From: JAIVJN01 sp036732565
Lineage (GTDB): Bacteria > Acidobacteriota > Vicinamibacteria > Vicinamibacterales > UBA2999
Reading direction: 5' to 3'
DNA length: 21,239 bases
NCBI GenBank assembly: GCA_036732565.1
Contig: DAINCF010000045.1
Coordinates: 1 to 21,239, forward strand
Position 1 is the first letter of the stretch. Every line of letters starts with the position of its first letter. This document shows positions 1 to 6,791 of the stretch, in pieces. The position numbers were made by a program, and so were the translations under genes. A model generated the notes under the pieces. It did not search any database and was not told the origin of the DNA. It saw only the letters and a list, made by a program, of their open reading frames with translations.

Positions 1-184
1 GCCGCGGCTCACCCACGGCGGCGATGACGTTCGTCCGCCCGCCGTCGAGCGGCTGTTCGAGAACGGAGTAGCCTCGCTCTCGCAAATACCGCGCGAGCAC
101 GACGGCCACTTCCCCTTCGCGTCCGGTGGTCGAATCGATGTCGATGAGCTGCCGTGCCAGCGTGACCGGCGCTACCGGATCCAC
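1..184 (-). CDS. dapE: M20 family metallopeptidase, probable succinyl-diaminopimelate desuccinylase (5' part only)
   Basis: This is the N-terminal 61 residues of a protein that continues beyond the left edge. The visible part reads LARQLIDIDSTTGREGEVA, then a helix ending RYLRERGYSVLEQ and a strand NVIAAVGEP. That is the usual opening of M20 peptidases (DapE/ArgE/CPG2 type), before the metal-binding His-x-Asp. The chosen GTG start overlaps the end of dapD by 13 nt and has GGAG 8 nt upstream. Position directly after dapD, the succinyl-transferring step, makes removal of succinate from N-succinyl-LL-diaminopimelate the likely reaction. N-terminal sequence alone cannot separate DapE from ArgE or a general M20 peptidase, so the symbol rests on context. 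Confidence 0.75.
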   Translation of the reverse strand, partial: MDPVAPVTLARQLIDIDSTTGREGEVAVVLARYLRERGYSVLEQPLDGGRTNVIAAVGEPR

Positions 185-1026
185 GTCTCGAGCTCCGTGC
201 GCGTGTCGGTACGATCGTCGCGATACTTGACGATCACAGGCGTCGCCAGCGACAGGCCCCAGCCCTTCCCCGCGCCCACGGTGATCGCGCGCGCGCCGGG
301 AACGACGACGGCCCCCTCGGGCACGATGAGCGGGTGTCCAGGCTCGGGCTTGATGATCACGCCGCGCGGCAAATCGTAGACCGGCGTGGAACCCGTCAGC
401 ACAGTGCCGGCGGCGATGACCGCACGTTTCTTGATCACCGCGCCTTCGTAGACGCCGGTATTGCCGCCGATCAGCACATCGTCTTCGACGATCACGGGGA
501 GGGCGCCGACCGGCTCGAGCACGCCGCCGATTTGCGCCGCCGCGCTGATGTGCACGCGGCTTCCGATCTGCGCGCAGGATCCGACCAGGGCGTGCGAGTC
601 GATCAGTGTGCTCTCGCCAACCCACGCGCCGACGTTCACGTACATCGGCGGCACGCAGATCACGCCCTGGGCGAGGTACGCGCCTTCGCGGATCGCCGAT
701 CCACCAGGCACGATGCGCACGCCGCCGGTCACGCCGGGCCGCTTCAACGGCATCGTGTCCTTGTCGTAGAACGGCCAGCGACCCTCGTCAATCGACTGAT
801 CGATCATGTCGCCGAAGCGGAACCCGAGCAGGATGCCTTGCTTGACCCAGGTGTTGACACGCCATCCAGTCGGCTGCGTGTCATCGGGCTCGGCCGAACG
901 GACCGACCCGTCGCTCAGTGCGCGCTGCAACGAGAAGAACGCCGCCCGCGCCGCCTCGCGATTGGCGCTGGCGCCCTGCGCGAACAGGGACTCGATATCT
1001 GAAGCGAGGTTCGTCGTCTGAGACAT
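172..1026 (-). CDS. dapD: 2,3,4,5-tetrahydropyridine-2,6-dicarboxylate N-succinyltransferase
   Basis: DapD transfers succinate from succinyl-CoA to tetrahydrodipicolinate in the succinylase branch of lysine and diaminopimelate synthesis in the cytoplasm. The 284-residue product is close to the family norm of about 275. An alpha-helical N-terminal domain covers residues 1-95 (GWRVNTWVKQGILLGFR is typical). A left-handed beta-helix of hexapeptide repeats covers about 105-245, with the family segments VPPMYVNVGAWVGEST, IDSHALVGSCAQIG, HISAAAQIGGVLEP and VIVEDDVLIGGNTGVYEGA. Open reading continues about 80 codons upstream, but that extension lies inside dapA and reads as Arg/Ala-rich shadow. The ATG chosen shares its A with the dapA stop (TGATG), suggesting translational coupling, since no strong ribosome site precedes it. 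Confidence 0.96.
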   Translation of the reverse strand: MSQTTNLASDIESLFAQGASANREAARAAFFSLQRALSDGSVRSAEPDDTQPTGWRVNTWVKQGILLGFRFGDMIDQSIDEGRWPFYDKDTMPLKRPGVTGGVRIVPGGSAIREGAYLAQGVICVPPMYVNVGAWVGESTLIDSHALVGSCAQIGSRVHISAAAQIGGVLEPVGALPVIVEDDVLIGGNTGVYEGAVIKKRAVIAAGTVLTGSTPVYDLPRGVIIKPEPGHPLIVPEGAVVVPGARAITVGAGKGWGLSLATPVIVKYRDDRTDTRTELETWIR

Positions 1027-1931
1027 CACGCGTGTGAGCCGGCGGCGACCGGAAGACCCAGCTCGCGGAGGACGGCGACCACTTTGTCTTGCGTCGCCTG
1101 CCGCGGCGGCACCATGGGCAGCCGGAACACGAGCTCGCAGAGCCCCATCGCCGACATCGCGAACTTCACCGGGCCTGGGTTGGACTCGACGAAGTTGACC
1201 GTCATCAGTGGCATCAAGCGGCTGTGCAGGCGGCGTGCCGCCGCATAATCGCCGCGCTCGCACGCTTCGACGAGCTGGGCGATTTCCGCCGGCGCTTCGT
1301 TCGACGCCACCGAGATGAGACCACGTCCGCCGATCGACATCAGCGGCACCGTGCAGGCGTCATCGCCGCTGAGTACGAGGAAATCGTCGGGCACCACCTC
1401 GCAGATGTCCAGCATCTGCGTGAGGTTCGCCGTCGCTTCCTTGACGCCAATCACCCGCGGAATCGTCGCCAGCCGCGCGAGCGTGGCCGGATCGACGTTG
1501 CACCCCGTACGTCCCGGCACGTTGTAGACCACGATCGGCAGCGCCGTGCTCTCGGCGATCGCTTTGTAGTGCTGATAGAGCCCCTCGGGCGTCGGCTTGT
1601 TGTAGTACGGCGTGACGGTCAACAATCCGTCGGCGCCAACCTTCTCCCACTCTTGCGCCGTGTGGATCACTTCCTTCGTGTCGTACCCACCGGCGCCGGC
1701 CAACACCGGGACCTTGCCATTGGCCTCCTCGACGACGATCTCGACGATGCGACGCTTCTCGGCGTGCGAGAGCGTCGGCGTTTCCCCCGTCGTGCCGCAC
1801 GGCACGAGGAAATGAATGCCGCTGTCGATCTGCCGGCGTGCCAGCCGCCGCACCCCCGCCTCGTCGAGTGCGCCGCTGGCAGTGAATGGAGTGACGAGGG
1901 CGGTTCCGGCTCCCGTGAATGGAATTCTCAT
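1026..1931 (-). CDS. dapA: 4-hydroxy-tetrahydrodipicolinate synthase
   Basis: DapA condenses pyruvate with aspartate semialdehyde, the committed step to diaminopimelate and lysine. The 301-residue TIM-barrel protein carries the family signatures: GTTGE at 46-50 (the Thr-Thr pair), YNVPGRTG with catalytic Tyr137 and Arg141, and GVKEA with Schiff-base Lys164. The start is the ATG before RIPFTGAGTALVTPF, with AAGGAG about 9 nt upstream; the longer open frame upstream is not DapA-like. It lies 53 nt downstream of dapB and overlaps dapD by one base. Aldolases of the KDPG or N-acetylneuraminate lyase type share the fold, but the operon settles the assignment. Confidence 0.96.
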   Translation of the reverse strand: MRIPFTGAGTALVTPFTASGALDEAGVRRLARRQIDSGIHFLVPCGTTGETPTLSHAEKRRIVEIVVEEANGKVPVLAGAGGYDTKEVIHTAQEWEKVGADGLLTVTPYYNKPTPEGLYQHYKAIAESTALPIVVYNVPGRTGCNVDPATLARLATIPRVIGVKEATANLTQMLDICEVVPDDFLVLSGDDACTVPLMSIGGRGLISVASNEAPAEIAQLVEACERGDYAAARRLHSRLMPLMTVNFVESNPGPVKFAMSAMGLCELVFRLPMVPPRQATQDKVVAVLRELGLPVAAGSHA

Positions 1932-1984
1932 CGTTGCAGCTCCTTGTCTTCCGTACGATGTGTGGGCGGCCCGGATCTGCTGCC

Positions 1985-2665
1985 CTACGCGAGCATGTCC
2001 CGCATCGTGAACCAACCCTGGCGACCGCGCAGCCAGCGCGCGGCTTCGAGCGCGCCGCGGGCGAAGACGGCGCGATCGCGCACGGTGTGCGTCAACGTGA
2101 TGGTATCCGACGGCCCGTCGAAGCCCACCGTGTGGGTGCCGGGAATGTATCCGGCGCGCGCCGACGACATGTCGATCGGCCGATCGTATCCCGACCGCTC
2201 CATCGCCGCACGCAGTTGCAACGCCGTGCCCGACGGCGCATCCTTCTTGGCCGCGTGATGCAGCTCGTGCACCCACGCGCCATAATCGCCTTGCGCCTGA
2301 AAGCGCGCCGCGGCTTCCTCAACGAGGATTTGAAACAGATTCAACCCAAGTGAGAAGTTCGCCGCCGCGAGCACGCCAATCGACGCGCGCTCGGCGCAGG
2401 CGCGCAGCTCGGCTTCGTGCGCTTGCCATCCCGTCGTGCCGAGCACCACGTTGATCCGGCGTTCGGCCAGCTGCGGCAGGTTCTGGAGGACCGCCTCCGC
2501 CACGGTAAAGTCGATCGCCACGTCCGCGGCTCCGAACGCCCCCTCGGCAATCGCGCGCGGATCCGAATGCTCGTCCACAACCCCGACGATCGTGCAGCCG
2601 TACGCCGGCGCCAGCGACTCGACCAGCGTGCCCATTCGGCCGTGGCCGAGCAACAGTACTCGCAT
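1985..2665 (-). CDS. dapB: 4-hydroxy-tetrahydrodipicolinate reductase
   Basis: DapB reduces the DapA product with NAD(P)H to tetrahydrodipicolinate, the substrate of DapD. The 226-residue product begins MRVLLLGHGRMG, the Rossmann nucleotide-binding loop (residues 7-12). It has GTTGW at 77-80 and the catalytic segment ELHHAAKKDAPSGTA at 134-148, with the His pair at 136-137 and the Lys and DAPSGTA substrate loop. It is shorter than E. coli DapB (about 270), matching the compact form seen in several phyla. The ATG overlaps the lysC stop as TGATG, and GGGAGAG lies just upstream. A longer upstream frame runs through lysC on the same strand and is rejected. Confidence 0.95.
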   Translation of the reverse strand: MRVLLLGHGRMGTLVESLAPAYGCTIVGVVDEHSDPRAIAEGAFGAADVAIDFTVAEAVLQNLPQLAERRINVVLGTTGWQAHEAELRACAERASIGVLAAANFSLGLNLFQILVEEAAARFQAQGDYGAWVHELHHAAKKDAPSGTALQLRAAMERSGYDRPIDMSSARAGYIPGTHTVGFDGPSDTITLTHTVRDRAVFARGALEAARWLRGRQGWFTMRDMLA

Positions 2666-4071
2666 CACGCTCTCCCAGCGGGCGTCGACTCCGCCACGAA
2701 GAACCGATCGTGCAGCCGCCCCAGCGCCTGCTCGACGTCGCTCTCGCGAATGACGAACGTGACGTTGCGGCGCGATGCCGCCTGCGACACCATGCGCAGC
2801 GGGACATCGCCGACGCCGAGCAGCACCTGGCCGGCCAGACCTGGCTCGTTCTGCAGCCCTTCGCCGACCGCGCAGACAATGGCCATGTCGTGCTCGCAGC
2901 TCACCTCCGCGAACTCGGACAGCGCTTCGACGATGGCCGGAAGCCGTCGCCGATCGTCGACCGTCACCGAGACGCTGACCTCTGACGTCGTGACCACGTC
3001 CACCGGGGTGCGGAAGCGCTCGAACACCTCGAAGAGCTTTCGCAGAAACCCGTGCGCCATCAGCATGCGCGACGAGGTGATGTCGACCACTGTCACGCGC
3101 GTCTTCGACGCGATTGCCGTCAAGGCCCGCCCGCTTGGCGGGCGCTGGCTCGTGATGAGGGTGCCTCGGGCGTGCGCGCGATGCGAGTTGAGAATGCGTA
3201 CCGGGATGTCGCGCGTGACGGCAGGCTGAATCGTCGCCGGATGCAGCACTTTCGCGCCGAAGTACGCGAGCTCGGACGCTTCCGCGAACGAGAGATGCGG
3301 CACCACCTGAGGCTCCCGCACGATACGCGGATCCGCGGTGAGCATGCCGTCGACGTCCGTCCAGATCTGAATCTCGCCGGCGCCCAGGCACGCGCCAACG
3401 ATGGCGGCGGAATAATCCGAGCCGCCGCGGCCCAGCGTGGTCGTCACGCCGTTCTGCGAAGCGCCGACGAAACCACCCAGCACCGGCACGCGGCCCGCCG
3501 CGAGATGCGGGTCCACGTGCCGCATCAGCGCGGCCGTCGTTTCCGGGAAGAGCGGCGCCGCCTGCGTGTGCTCGCCGTCCGTCACCACGGCCAGGCGCGC
3601 GTCCACCCAGCCGGCGCTGAGCCCATGCGACGTCAACGCCGCCGCGATGATGCGGCTGCTGAGGAGCTCGCCGGTCGAGGCCAGCGTATCGAGCCACCGC
3701 GGCGACACCTCTCGCAGCACGGTGAGCGCGTCGACGATGCGCTCGAGCTCGTCGAACTCGCGGTTCAGGAACGCGACCACCTCGCGCTGCGCCGCGGCGT
3801 CGATGATGACCTCGGCGACGCTGATATGCCGCTGCCGGAGGTCGCGCAGGTTGTTGCGCGCCCCTTCGCTATCTCCTGCACCGGCTTCGGCCGCAATGCC
3901 CAACAGGCGATCCGTCACCTTCGCCAGCGCGGAGACGATGAGAATGGGCCCTCGCGCATCGCCTCCCTCCTGCTGGGCGTCGGCCTGCCGCTGCGCGCGC
4001 ACGATCGCGATCAAGCGCTCGATCGCGGATCGATCGGCAACCGACGTGCCTCCGAATTTCATGACCACCAT
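2665..4071 (-). CDS. lysC: Aspartate kinase (monofunctional, C-terminal ACT domains)
   Basis: This enzyme phosphorylates aspartate at the entry of the lysine/threonine/methionine pathway. Its 468 residues begin MVVMKFGGTSV, the amino-acid kinase signature. Other conserved parts are STGELLSSR (132-140), GFVGASQNGVTTTLGRGGSDY (two signature segments near 200-220) and IWTDVDGMLTADPR (236-249). Two ACT-type regulatory domains follow from about residue 320, around VTVVDITSSRMLMAHGFL and the C-terminal VIRESDVEQALGRLHDRFF. These domains imply feedback control by an end product, most likely lysine from the operon context. No homoserine dehydrogenase domain is fused. A second Met at position 4 could also be the start. 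A 77-nt gap containing a double-hairpin repeat separates it from asd. Confidence 0.95.
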   Translation of the reverse strand: MVVMKFGGTSVADRSAIERLIAIVRAQRQADAQQEGGDARGPILIVSALAKVTDRLLGIAAEAGAGDSEGARNNLRDLRQRHISVAEVIIDAAAQREVVAFLNREFDELERIVDALTVLREVSPRWLDTLASTGELLSSRIIAAALTSHGLSAGWVDARLAVVTDGEHTQAAPLFPETTAALMRHVDPHLAAGRVPVLGGFVGASQNGVTTTLGRGGSDYSAAIVGACLGAGEIQIWTDVDGMLTADPRIVREPQVVPHLSFAEASELAYFGAKVLHPATIQPAVTRDIPVRILNSHRAHARGTLITSQRPPSGRALTAIASKTRVTVVDITSSRMLMAHGFLRKLFEVFERFRTPVDVVTTSEVSVSVTVDDRRRLPAIVEALSEFAEVSCEHDMAIVCAVGEGLQNEPGLAGQVLLGVGDVPLRMVSQAASRRNVTFVIRESDVEQALGRLHDRFFVAESTPAGRA

Positions 4072-4093
4072 CTGAACAGCCTTTACAAACGTA

Positions 4094-4144
4094 CGTGGGG
4101 GCCGGCTTTAGCCGGCCCTGGTCCGCCTGAAGGCGGACCCCACG
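4094..4144 (+). repeat. REP-like double hairpin repeat, copy A (asd-lysC gap)
   Basis: This 51-bp element starts CGTGGGG and ends CCCCACG, so its termini are inverted. It contains two perfect 8-bp hairpins: GGGCCGGC-TTTA-GCCGGCCC and GGTCCGCC-TGAA-GGCGGACC. A near-identical copy lies in inverted orientation at the right end of the window; the two differ by a 2-nt insertion in the linker. No run of T follows, so it is not a classical intrinsic terminator. Lying inside the operon, it could affect mRNA stability between asd and lysC (inference). Confidence 0.9.
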
Positions 4145-4148
4145 ATAG

Positions 4149-5189
4149 TTAAGCGAGCAATCCCTCGGCGTGCATCAATTCCGCATTCAGCACTGCCGCG
4201 CCCGCGGCGCCGCGAATCGTGTTGTGTCCCAGCGCCACGAACTTGCAGTGCATCACCGGACAGGCACGCAGTCGTCCGACGCTGACGGTCATGCCGTCGC
4301 CACGGCCGGCATCGAGCCGCGGCTGCGGACGTGCCGCCTCGTTGAGCACGACGATTGGAGGCTCGGGCGCGGTGGGCAGCGCCAGCTCCTGCGGTCGGCC
4401 GCGAAACGCCGACAGCGCCTCCGCGATGTCCTCCATCGACGGCTTCGCCTCGAGGTCGGCGGACACGGTCATCAGGTGACCGTCAACCACCGCGACGCGG
4501 TTGGTGTGCGCGCTGACCACGGCCGGATACGGGCGCCGCCCGCCGTCCGCACCGAGAATCTTCAGCGTCTCGCTTTCCATCTTCGCTTCTTCGCCGCCGA
4601 TGAACGGCACGACGTTGCCGAGGATATCGAGCGACGCGACACCAGGATACCCAGCTCCCGACACCGCCTGCATCGTCGACACGACGACCGTCCGGATGTT
4701 GAATGGGCGCAGCGGCGCCAGCGCCATGGCGAGGACCACTGTAGAGCAATTCGGGTTGGTGACGATGGCGCCGTTCCAGCACTTCGCCTTGCGTTGTTCG
4801 GGAAGCACGTCGAGGTGATCCGGGTTGACTTCGGGAATCAGCAGGGGCACGAGCGGGTCCATCCGATAGTTCCGCGCGTTGCTGACGACGATGTGCCCGG
4901 CCTCGGCGAAGGCCTTCTCGATGTCCCCGGCCACCGACGCGTCGAGCGCCGAGAACACCACACGCGGGCCCGACCCAGGCGTACAGCTCTCGACGACCCG
5001 ATGGCCGAGGTCATCGGGCATCGGCGACGCCAGGCGCCATGGCGCGGCGTCGCGATACGCGCGTCCTTCGGAACGCTCGCTGGCGGCCAGCCACGTCAGC
5101 CGAAACCATGGATGGTGCGCGAGCCGCGTCACGAACTGCTGGCCGACCATCCCGGTCGCGCCCAGAACACCTACTTCAATGGGTTGCAT
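4149..5189 (-). CDS. asd: Aspartate-semialdehyde dehydrogenase
   Basis: This enzyme reduces aspartyl phosphate to aspartate semialdehyde with NADPH, the branch point before DapA. The 346-residue protein has the nucleotide-binding motif GATGMVG at 10-16, the catalytic cysteine at 148 in NPNCST, and the acid/base pair in RVAVVDGH (Arg231 and His238). The sequence resembles the archaeal/fungal-type enzyme more than the E. coli type, for example SERSEGRAYRDAAPW and IGGEEAKMESET. The ATG has AGGTGA upstream. An open frame extending further upstream would translate the leader's terminator and repeat, so it is rejected. It is the first structural gene of the minus-strand operon and sits about 300 nt downstream of the predicted transcription start. 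Confidence 0.96.
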   Translation of the reverse strand: MQPIEVGVLGATGMVGQQFVTRLAHHPWFRLTWLAASERSEGRAYRDAAPWRLASPMPDDLGHRVVESCTPGSGPRVVFSALDASVAGDIEKAFAEAGHIVVSNARNYRMDPLVPLLIPEVNPDHLDVLPEQRKAKCWNGAIVTNPNCSTVVLAMALAPLRPFNIRTVVVSTMQAVSGAGYPGVASLDILGNVVPFIGGEEAKMESETLKILGADGGRRPYPAVVSAHTNRVAVVDGHLMTVSADLEAKPSMEDIAEALSAFRGRPQELALPTAPEPPIVVLNEAARPQPRLDAGRGDGMTVSVGRLRACPVMHCKFVALGHNTIRGAAGAAVLNAELMHAEGLLA

Positions 5190-5203
5190 GCGCTCACCTG
5201 CAT

Positions 5204-5275
5204 CGGCCGGCCTAACCACCTTCGCCAAGGCTCCGGTGATCCGCCGAAGCTTTAGCGGAGGCGGAAGGCCGGCCG
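5204..5275 (+). repeat. REP-like palindromic repeat in the asd leader
   Basis: The element is bounded by a perfect 10-bp inverted repeat: CGGCCGGCCT at 5204-5213 and AGGCCGGCCG at 5266-5275. Inside, segments such as CTTCGCCAAGGCTCC and CCGCCGAAGCTTTAGCGG form smaller dyads. It resembles dispersed CTTCGCCAAGG-type intergenic repeats that I recall from acidobacterial genomes. It lies between the leader terminator and the asd start codon, so read-through asd mRNA should contain it as a long hairpin. Confidence 0.75.
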
Positions 5276-5295
5276 CTACGAAAACATGTCCGCCG

Positions 5296-5338
5296 AAAAA
5301 CAAAAAACCCGCCACGCGCTGAAGCCGCGTCGGCGGGT
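5296..5338 (-). terminator. Intrinsic terminator inside the asd leader (probable attenuator)
   Basis: Read on the minus strand, ACCCGCC, an unpaired G and ACGCG pair with CGCGT and GGCGGGT around a 7-nt loop, leaving one bulged base. TTTTTTG and then TTTTT follow immediately, giving a 12-bp GC-rich stem with a strong U-tract. There is no U-tract on the plus strand, so it works leftward only. It lies about 105 nt upstream of asd, and no minus-strand gene lies to its right before the plus-strand glycosyltransferase. Its most natural role is conditional termination of the lysine operon transcript. Confidence 0.85.
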
Positions 5339-5402
5339 CTGGTGCTGCCCCGTGATGAATCCGAACCGCTTGACTCTGGTGGAGCCTACTATTCGAATCG
5401 CA

Positions 5403-5483
5403 TCAGCCTCTCGGCCTCGACGCGGACCTCGCCCGCTTTCGCGGCAGGCGCTTTCGCGTGGAGGTGAGGGCGTCGAACAGCAT
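5403..5483 (-). CDS. Possible leader peptide ORF (26 aa)
   Basis: An ATG about 6 nt downstream of the predicted transcription start opens a 26-codon frame. It begins MLFDALTSTRKR and is rich in Arg, with two Lys. Its TGA overlaps a second ATG that opens a four-codon frame (MRFE, 5389-5403), in a TGATG arrangement. There is no ribosome-binding site before the first ATG, so it would have to be translated almost leaderless. Arg richness is expected by chance in GC-rich DNA, so a coding role is uncertain. The RNA folding over the same bases may be what matters. Confidence 0.2.
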   Translation of the reverse strand: MLFDALTSTRKRLPRKRARSASRPRG

Positions 5484-5495
5484 GTCTGGTCGGTA

Positions 5496-5525
5496 AGTAT
5501 AGGCAGAGGTGTCTCGACCGGTCAA
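5496..5525 (-). promoter_or_regulatory. Sigma70-like promoter for the asd-lysC-dap operon
   Basis: On the minus strand TTGACC (5525-5520) is followed after 18 nt by TATACT (5501-5496). Both hexamers match the consensus at five of six positions. The predicted start is near 5489. It is the only good promoter I see between the glycosyltransferase and asd, and it points into the lysine operon. Confidence 0.65.
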
Positions 5526-5554
5526 GCGGGCGGGTGTCCGGAAGTTACAGATTG

Positions 5555-5672
5555 GGTTCTTCAGGTTCTAAGGATGCACAAGGTTCTACAGGTTCAGGCA
5601 CTGCGGGTTCTGCAGGTTCTACAGGTTCTGGTTCGCGACGTTCTAGAAGTTCTGCTGGTTCCCGGGGTTCGC
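5555..5672 (+). repeat. Degenerate 9-nt GGTTCT tandem repeat
   Basis: GGTTCT or close variants recur at 5555, 5564, 5582, 5591, 5606, 5615, 5624, 5630, 5639, 5648, 5657 and 5666. Spacing is mostly 9 nt and always a multiple of 3; typical units are CAGGTTCTA and GCAGGTTCT. One plus-strand frame would read Gly-Ser-Thr/Ala, but no start site or domain supports a gene. The rest of the 5190-5736 gap holds the leader elements listed separately. I see no coding gene in it. Confidence 0.8.
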
Positions 5673-5736
5673 GGGTCCCCGTCATGTTACGCCTGAGACG
5701 CGGCCCGGGCGTTAGTTTTGCATGGTTGGAATGTCG

Positions 5737-6780
5737 ATGCGTATCGCGCAAGTCGCGCCCCTGTTCGAACGCGTTCCACCCAAACAGTACGGTGGAACCG
5801 AACGTGTGGTGTCCTACCTCACCGAGGAGCTGGTCCGGCAAGGACACGACGTCACGCTGTTCGCGAGCGCAGATTCGGTGACGAGGGCGCGGCTGGTGCC
5901 GCAGTGCGAGCGAGCGCTGCGCCTCGATCCGGACGCGATCGACAGGATGGCCCATCACATCCTGATGCTGGAGCGCGTGTTCGCGCGCGCGCAGGAGTTC
6001 GACGTCGTCCACTTTCACGTCGACTACCTGCACTTCCCGCTCTCGCGGCGCGAAGGCCTCGCCCAGGTCACCACGCTGCACGGGCGGCTGGACTTGCCTG
6101 ACCTGCAGCCGCTCTTTCGCGAGTTCACCGACATGCCGGTCGTGTCGATCTCGCACGCTCAGCGACGGCCGCTGCCGTCTGCCCACTGGTATGGCACGGT
6201 GCACCACGGGCTGCCTCGTGATCTGTATCGGTTTCAACGCGAGCCCGGAAAGTACCTGGCGTTCGTCGGCCGCATCTCGCCGGAGAAGCGGCTCGATCGC
6301 GCGATCGCCATCGCCCGGCGCGCGGGTTGGAGGCTGCGGATTGCCGCCAAGGTCGACGCGGCCGATCGCGACTACTTCGGGGCGACCATTCGGCCGCTGT
6401 TGAGGCAGCCAGGCATCGAGTACATCGGCGAGATCGGCGACCAGGACAAGCAAGCGTTTTTCGGCAACGCGCTGGCGCTGCTGTTCCCGATCGACTGGCC
6501 CGAGCCCTTCGGTCTGGTCTTGCTCGAATCCATGGCGTGTGGTACGCCGATCATCGCCTACCGTCACGGTTCGGTGCCCGAGATCATCGAGTCGGGCGTC
6601 AACGGCTTCATCGTCGACGGCATCGACGACGCCGTGCGCGCGGTCGAGCAGGCCGCGTCGCTCGATCGCAGCCGCTGCCGAGCCGCCTTCGAACGGCTGT
6701 TTACAGTCGACCGCATGGCGCGCGATTATGTGCGTATCTACGAGCGGCTGGTGAATGCGAGTCAGAAGCCCGCCGCCTGA
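5737..6780 (+). CDS. GT4-type glycosyltransferase
   Basis: This is a GT-B fold retaining glycosyltransferase, probably cytoplasmic. From the chosen start it has 347 residues. The N-terminal Rossmann domain opens MRIAQVAPLFERVPP-KQYGGTERVV, with the glycine-rich acceptor loop. FVGRISPEKRLD (176-187) marks the start of the nucleotide-sugar domain. PEPFGLVLLESMACGTP contains the E-x7-E motif (Glu256, Glu264), and GSVPEIIESGVNGF follows. The start at 5737 gives the conserved MRIAQV opening and has GGA 6 nt upstream; in-frame ATGs at 5722 and 5731 are possible. It lies 11 nt before a debranching-enzyme gene, which suggests alpha-glucan or trehalose-like metabolism. Donor and acceptor cannot be read from sequence. 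Confidence 0.9.
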   Translation: MRIAQVAPLFERVPPKQYGGTERVVSYLTEELVRQGHDVTLFASADSVTRARLVPQCERALRLDPDAIDRMAHHILMLERVFARAQEFDVVHFHVDYLHFPLSRREGLAQVTTLHGRLDLPDLQPLFREFTDMPVVSISHAQRRPLPSAHWYGTVHHGLPRDLYRFQREPGKYLAFVGRISPEKRLDRAIAIARRAGWRLRIAAKVDAADRDYFGATIRPLLRQPGIEYIGEIGDQDKQAFFGNALALLFPIDWPEPFGLVLLESMACGTPIIAYRHGSVPEIIESGVNGFIVDGIDDAVRAVEQAASLDRSRCRAAFERLFTVDRMARDYVRIYERLVNASQKPAA

Positions 6781-6791
6781 CGCACCCCATC

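Larger units (their letters stand above)
5296..5489 (-). promoter_or_regulatory. Structured leader of the lysine operon, candidate attenuator or unrecognised riboswitch
   Basis: About 150 nt lie between the predicted transcription start (near 5489) and the terminator. A 7-bp stem pairs 5470-5476 with 5417-5423. It encloses two small hairpins with GAAA tetraloops in the RNA, at 5449-5458 and 5433-5444, plus a possible ACCT/AGGT helix. I could not match the segment by eye to the conserved core of the lysine, T-box or SAM riboswitches. Function is inferred from the order promoter, structured segment, terminator, first lysine gene. Confidence 0.55.

Noticed and set aside
4094..4144. Intrinsic terminator between asd and lysC
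   Set aside because: The hairpins are strong but no T-run follows on either strand, and the element recurs elsewhere as a dispersed repeat.
5190..5315. Longer asd reading frame starting in the leader
   Set aside because: It would translate the terminator U-tract and the palindrome, with no similarity to Asd. The ATG at 5189 gives the conserved N-terminus.
5403..5489. Known lysine riboswitch
   Set aside because: The conserved core segments of that class, as I know them, were not found by eye. Only the genomic position fits, so I call it an unrecognised leader.
5555..5672. CRISPR array
   Set aside because: The unit is 9 nt, degenerate and without spacers, and no cas gene is present.
5545..6567. 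A 340-residue minus-strand open frame over the glycosyltransferase and GGTTCT repeat
   Set aside because: Its Arg/Gln/Asp-rich composition and the Glu-Pro run at the repeat are by-products of antisense reading of a clear GT4 gene and the repeat.
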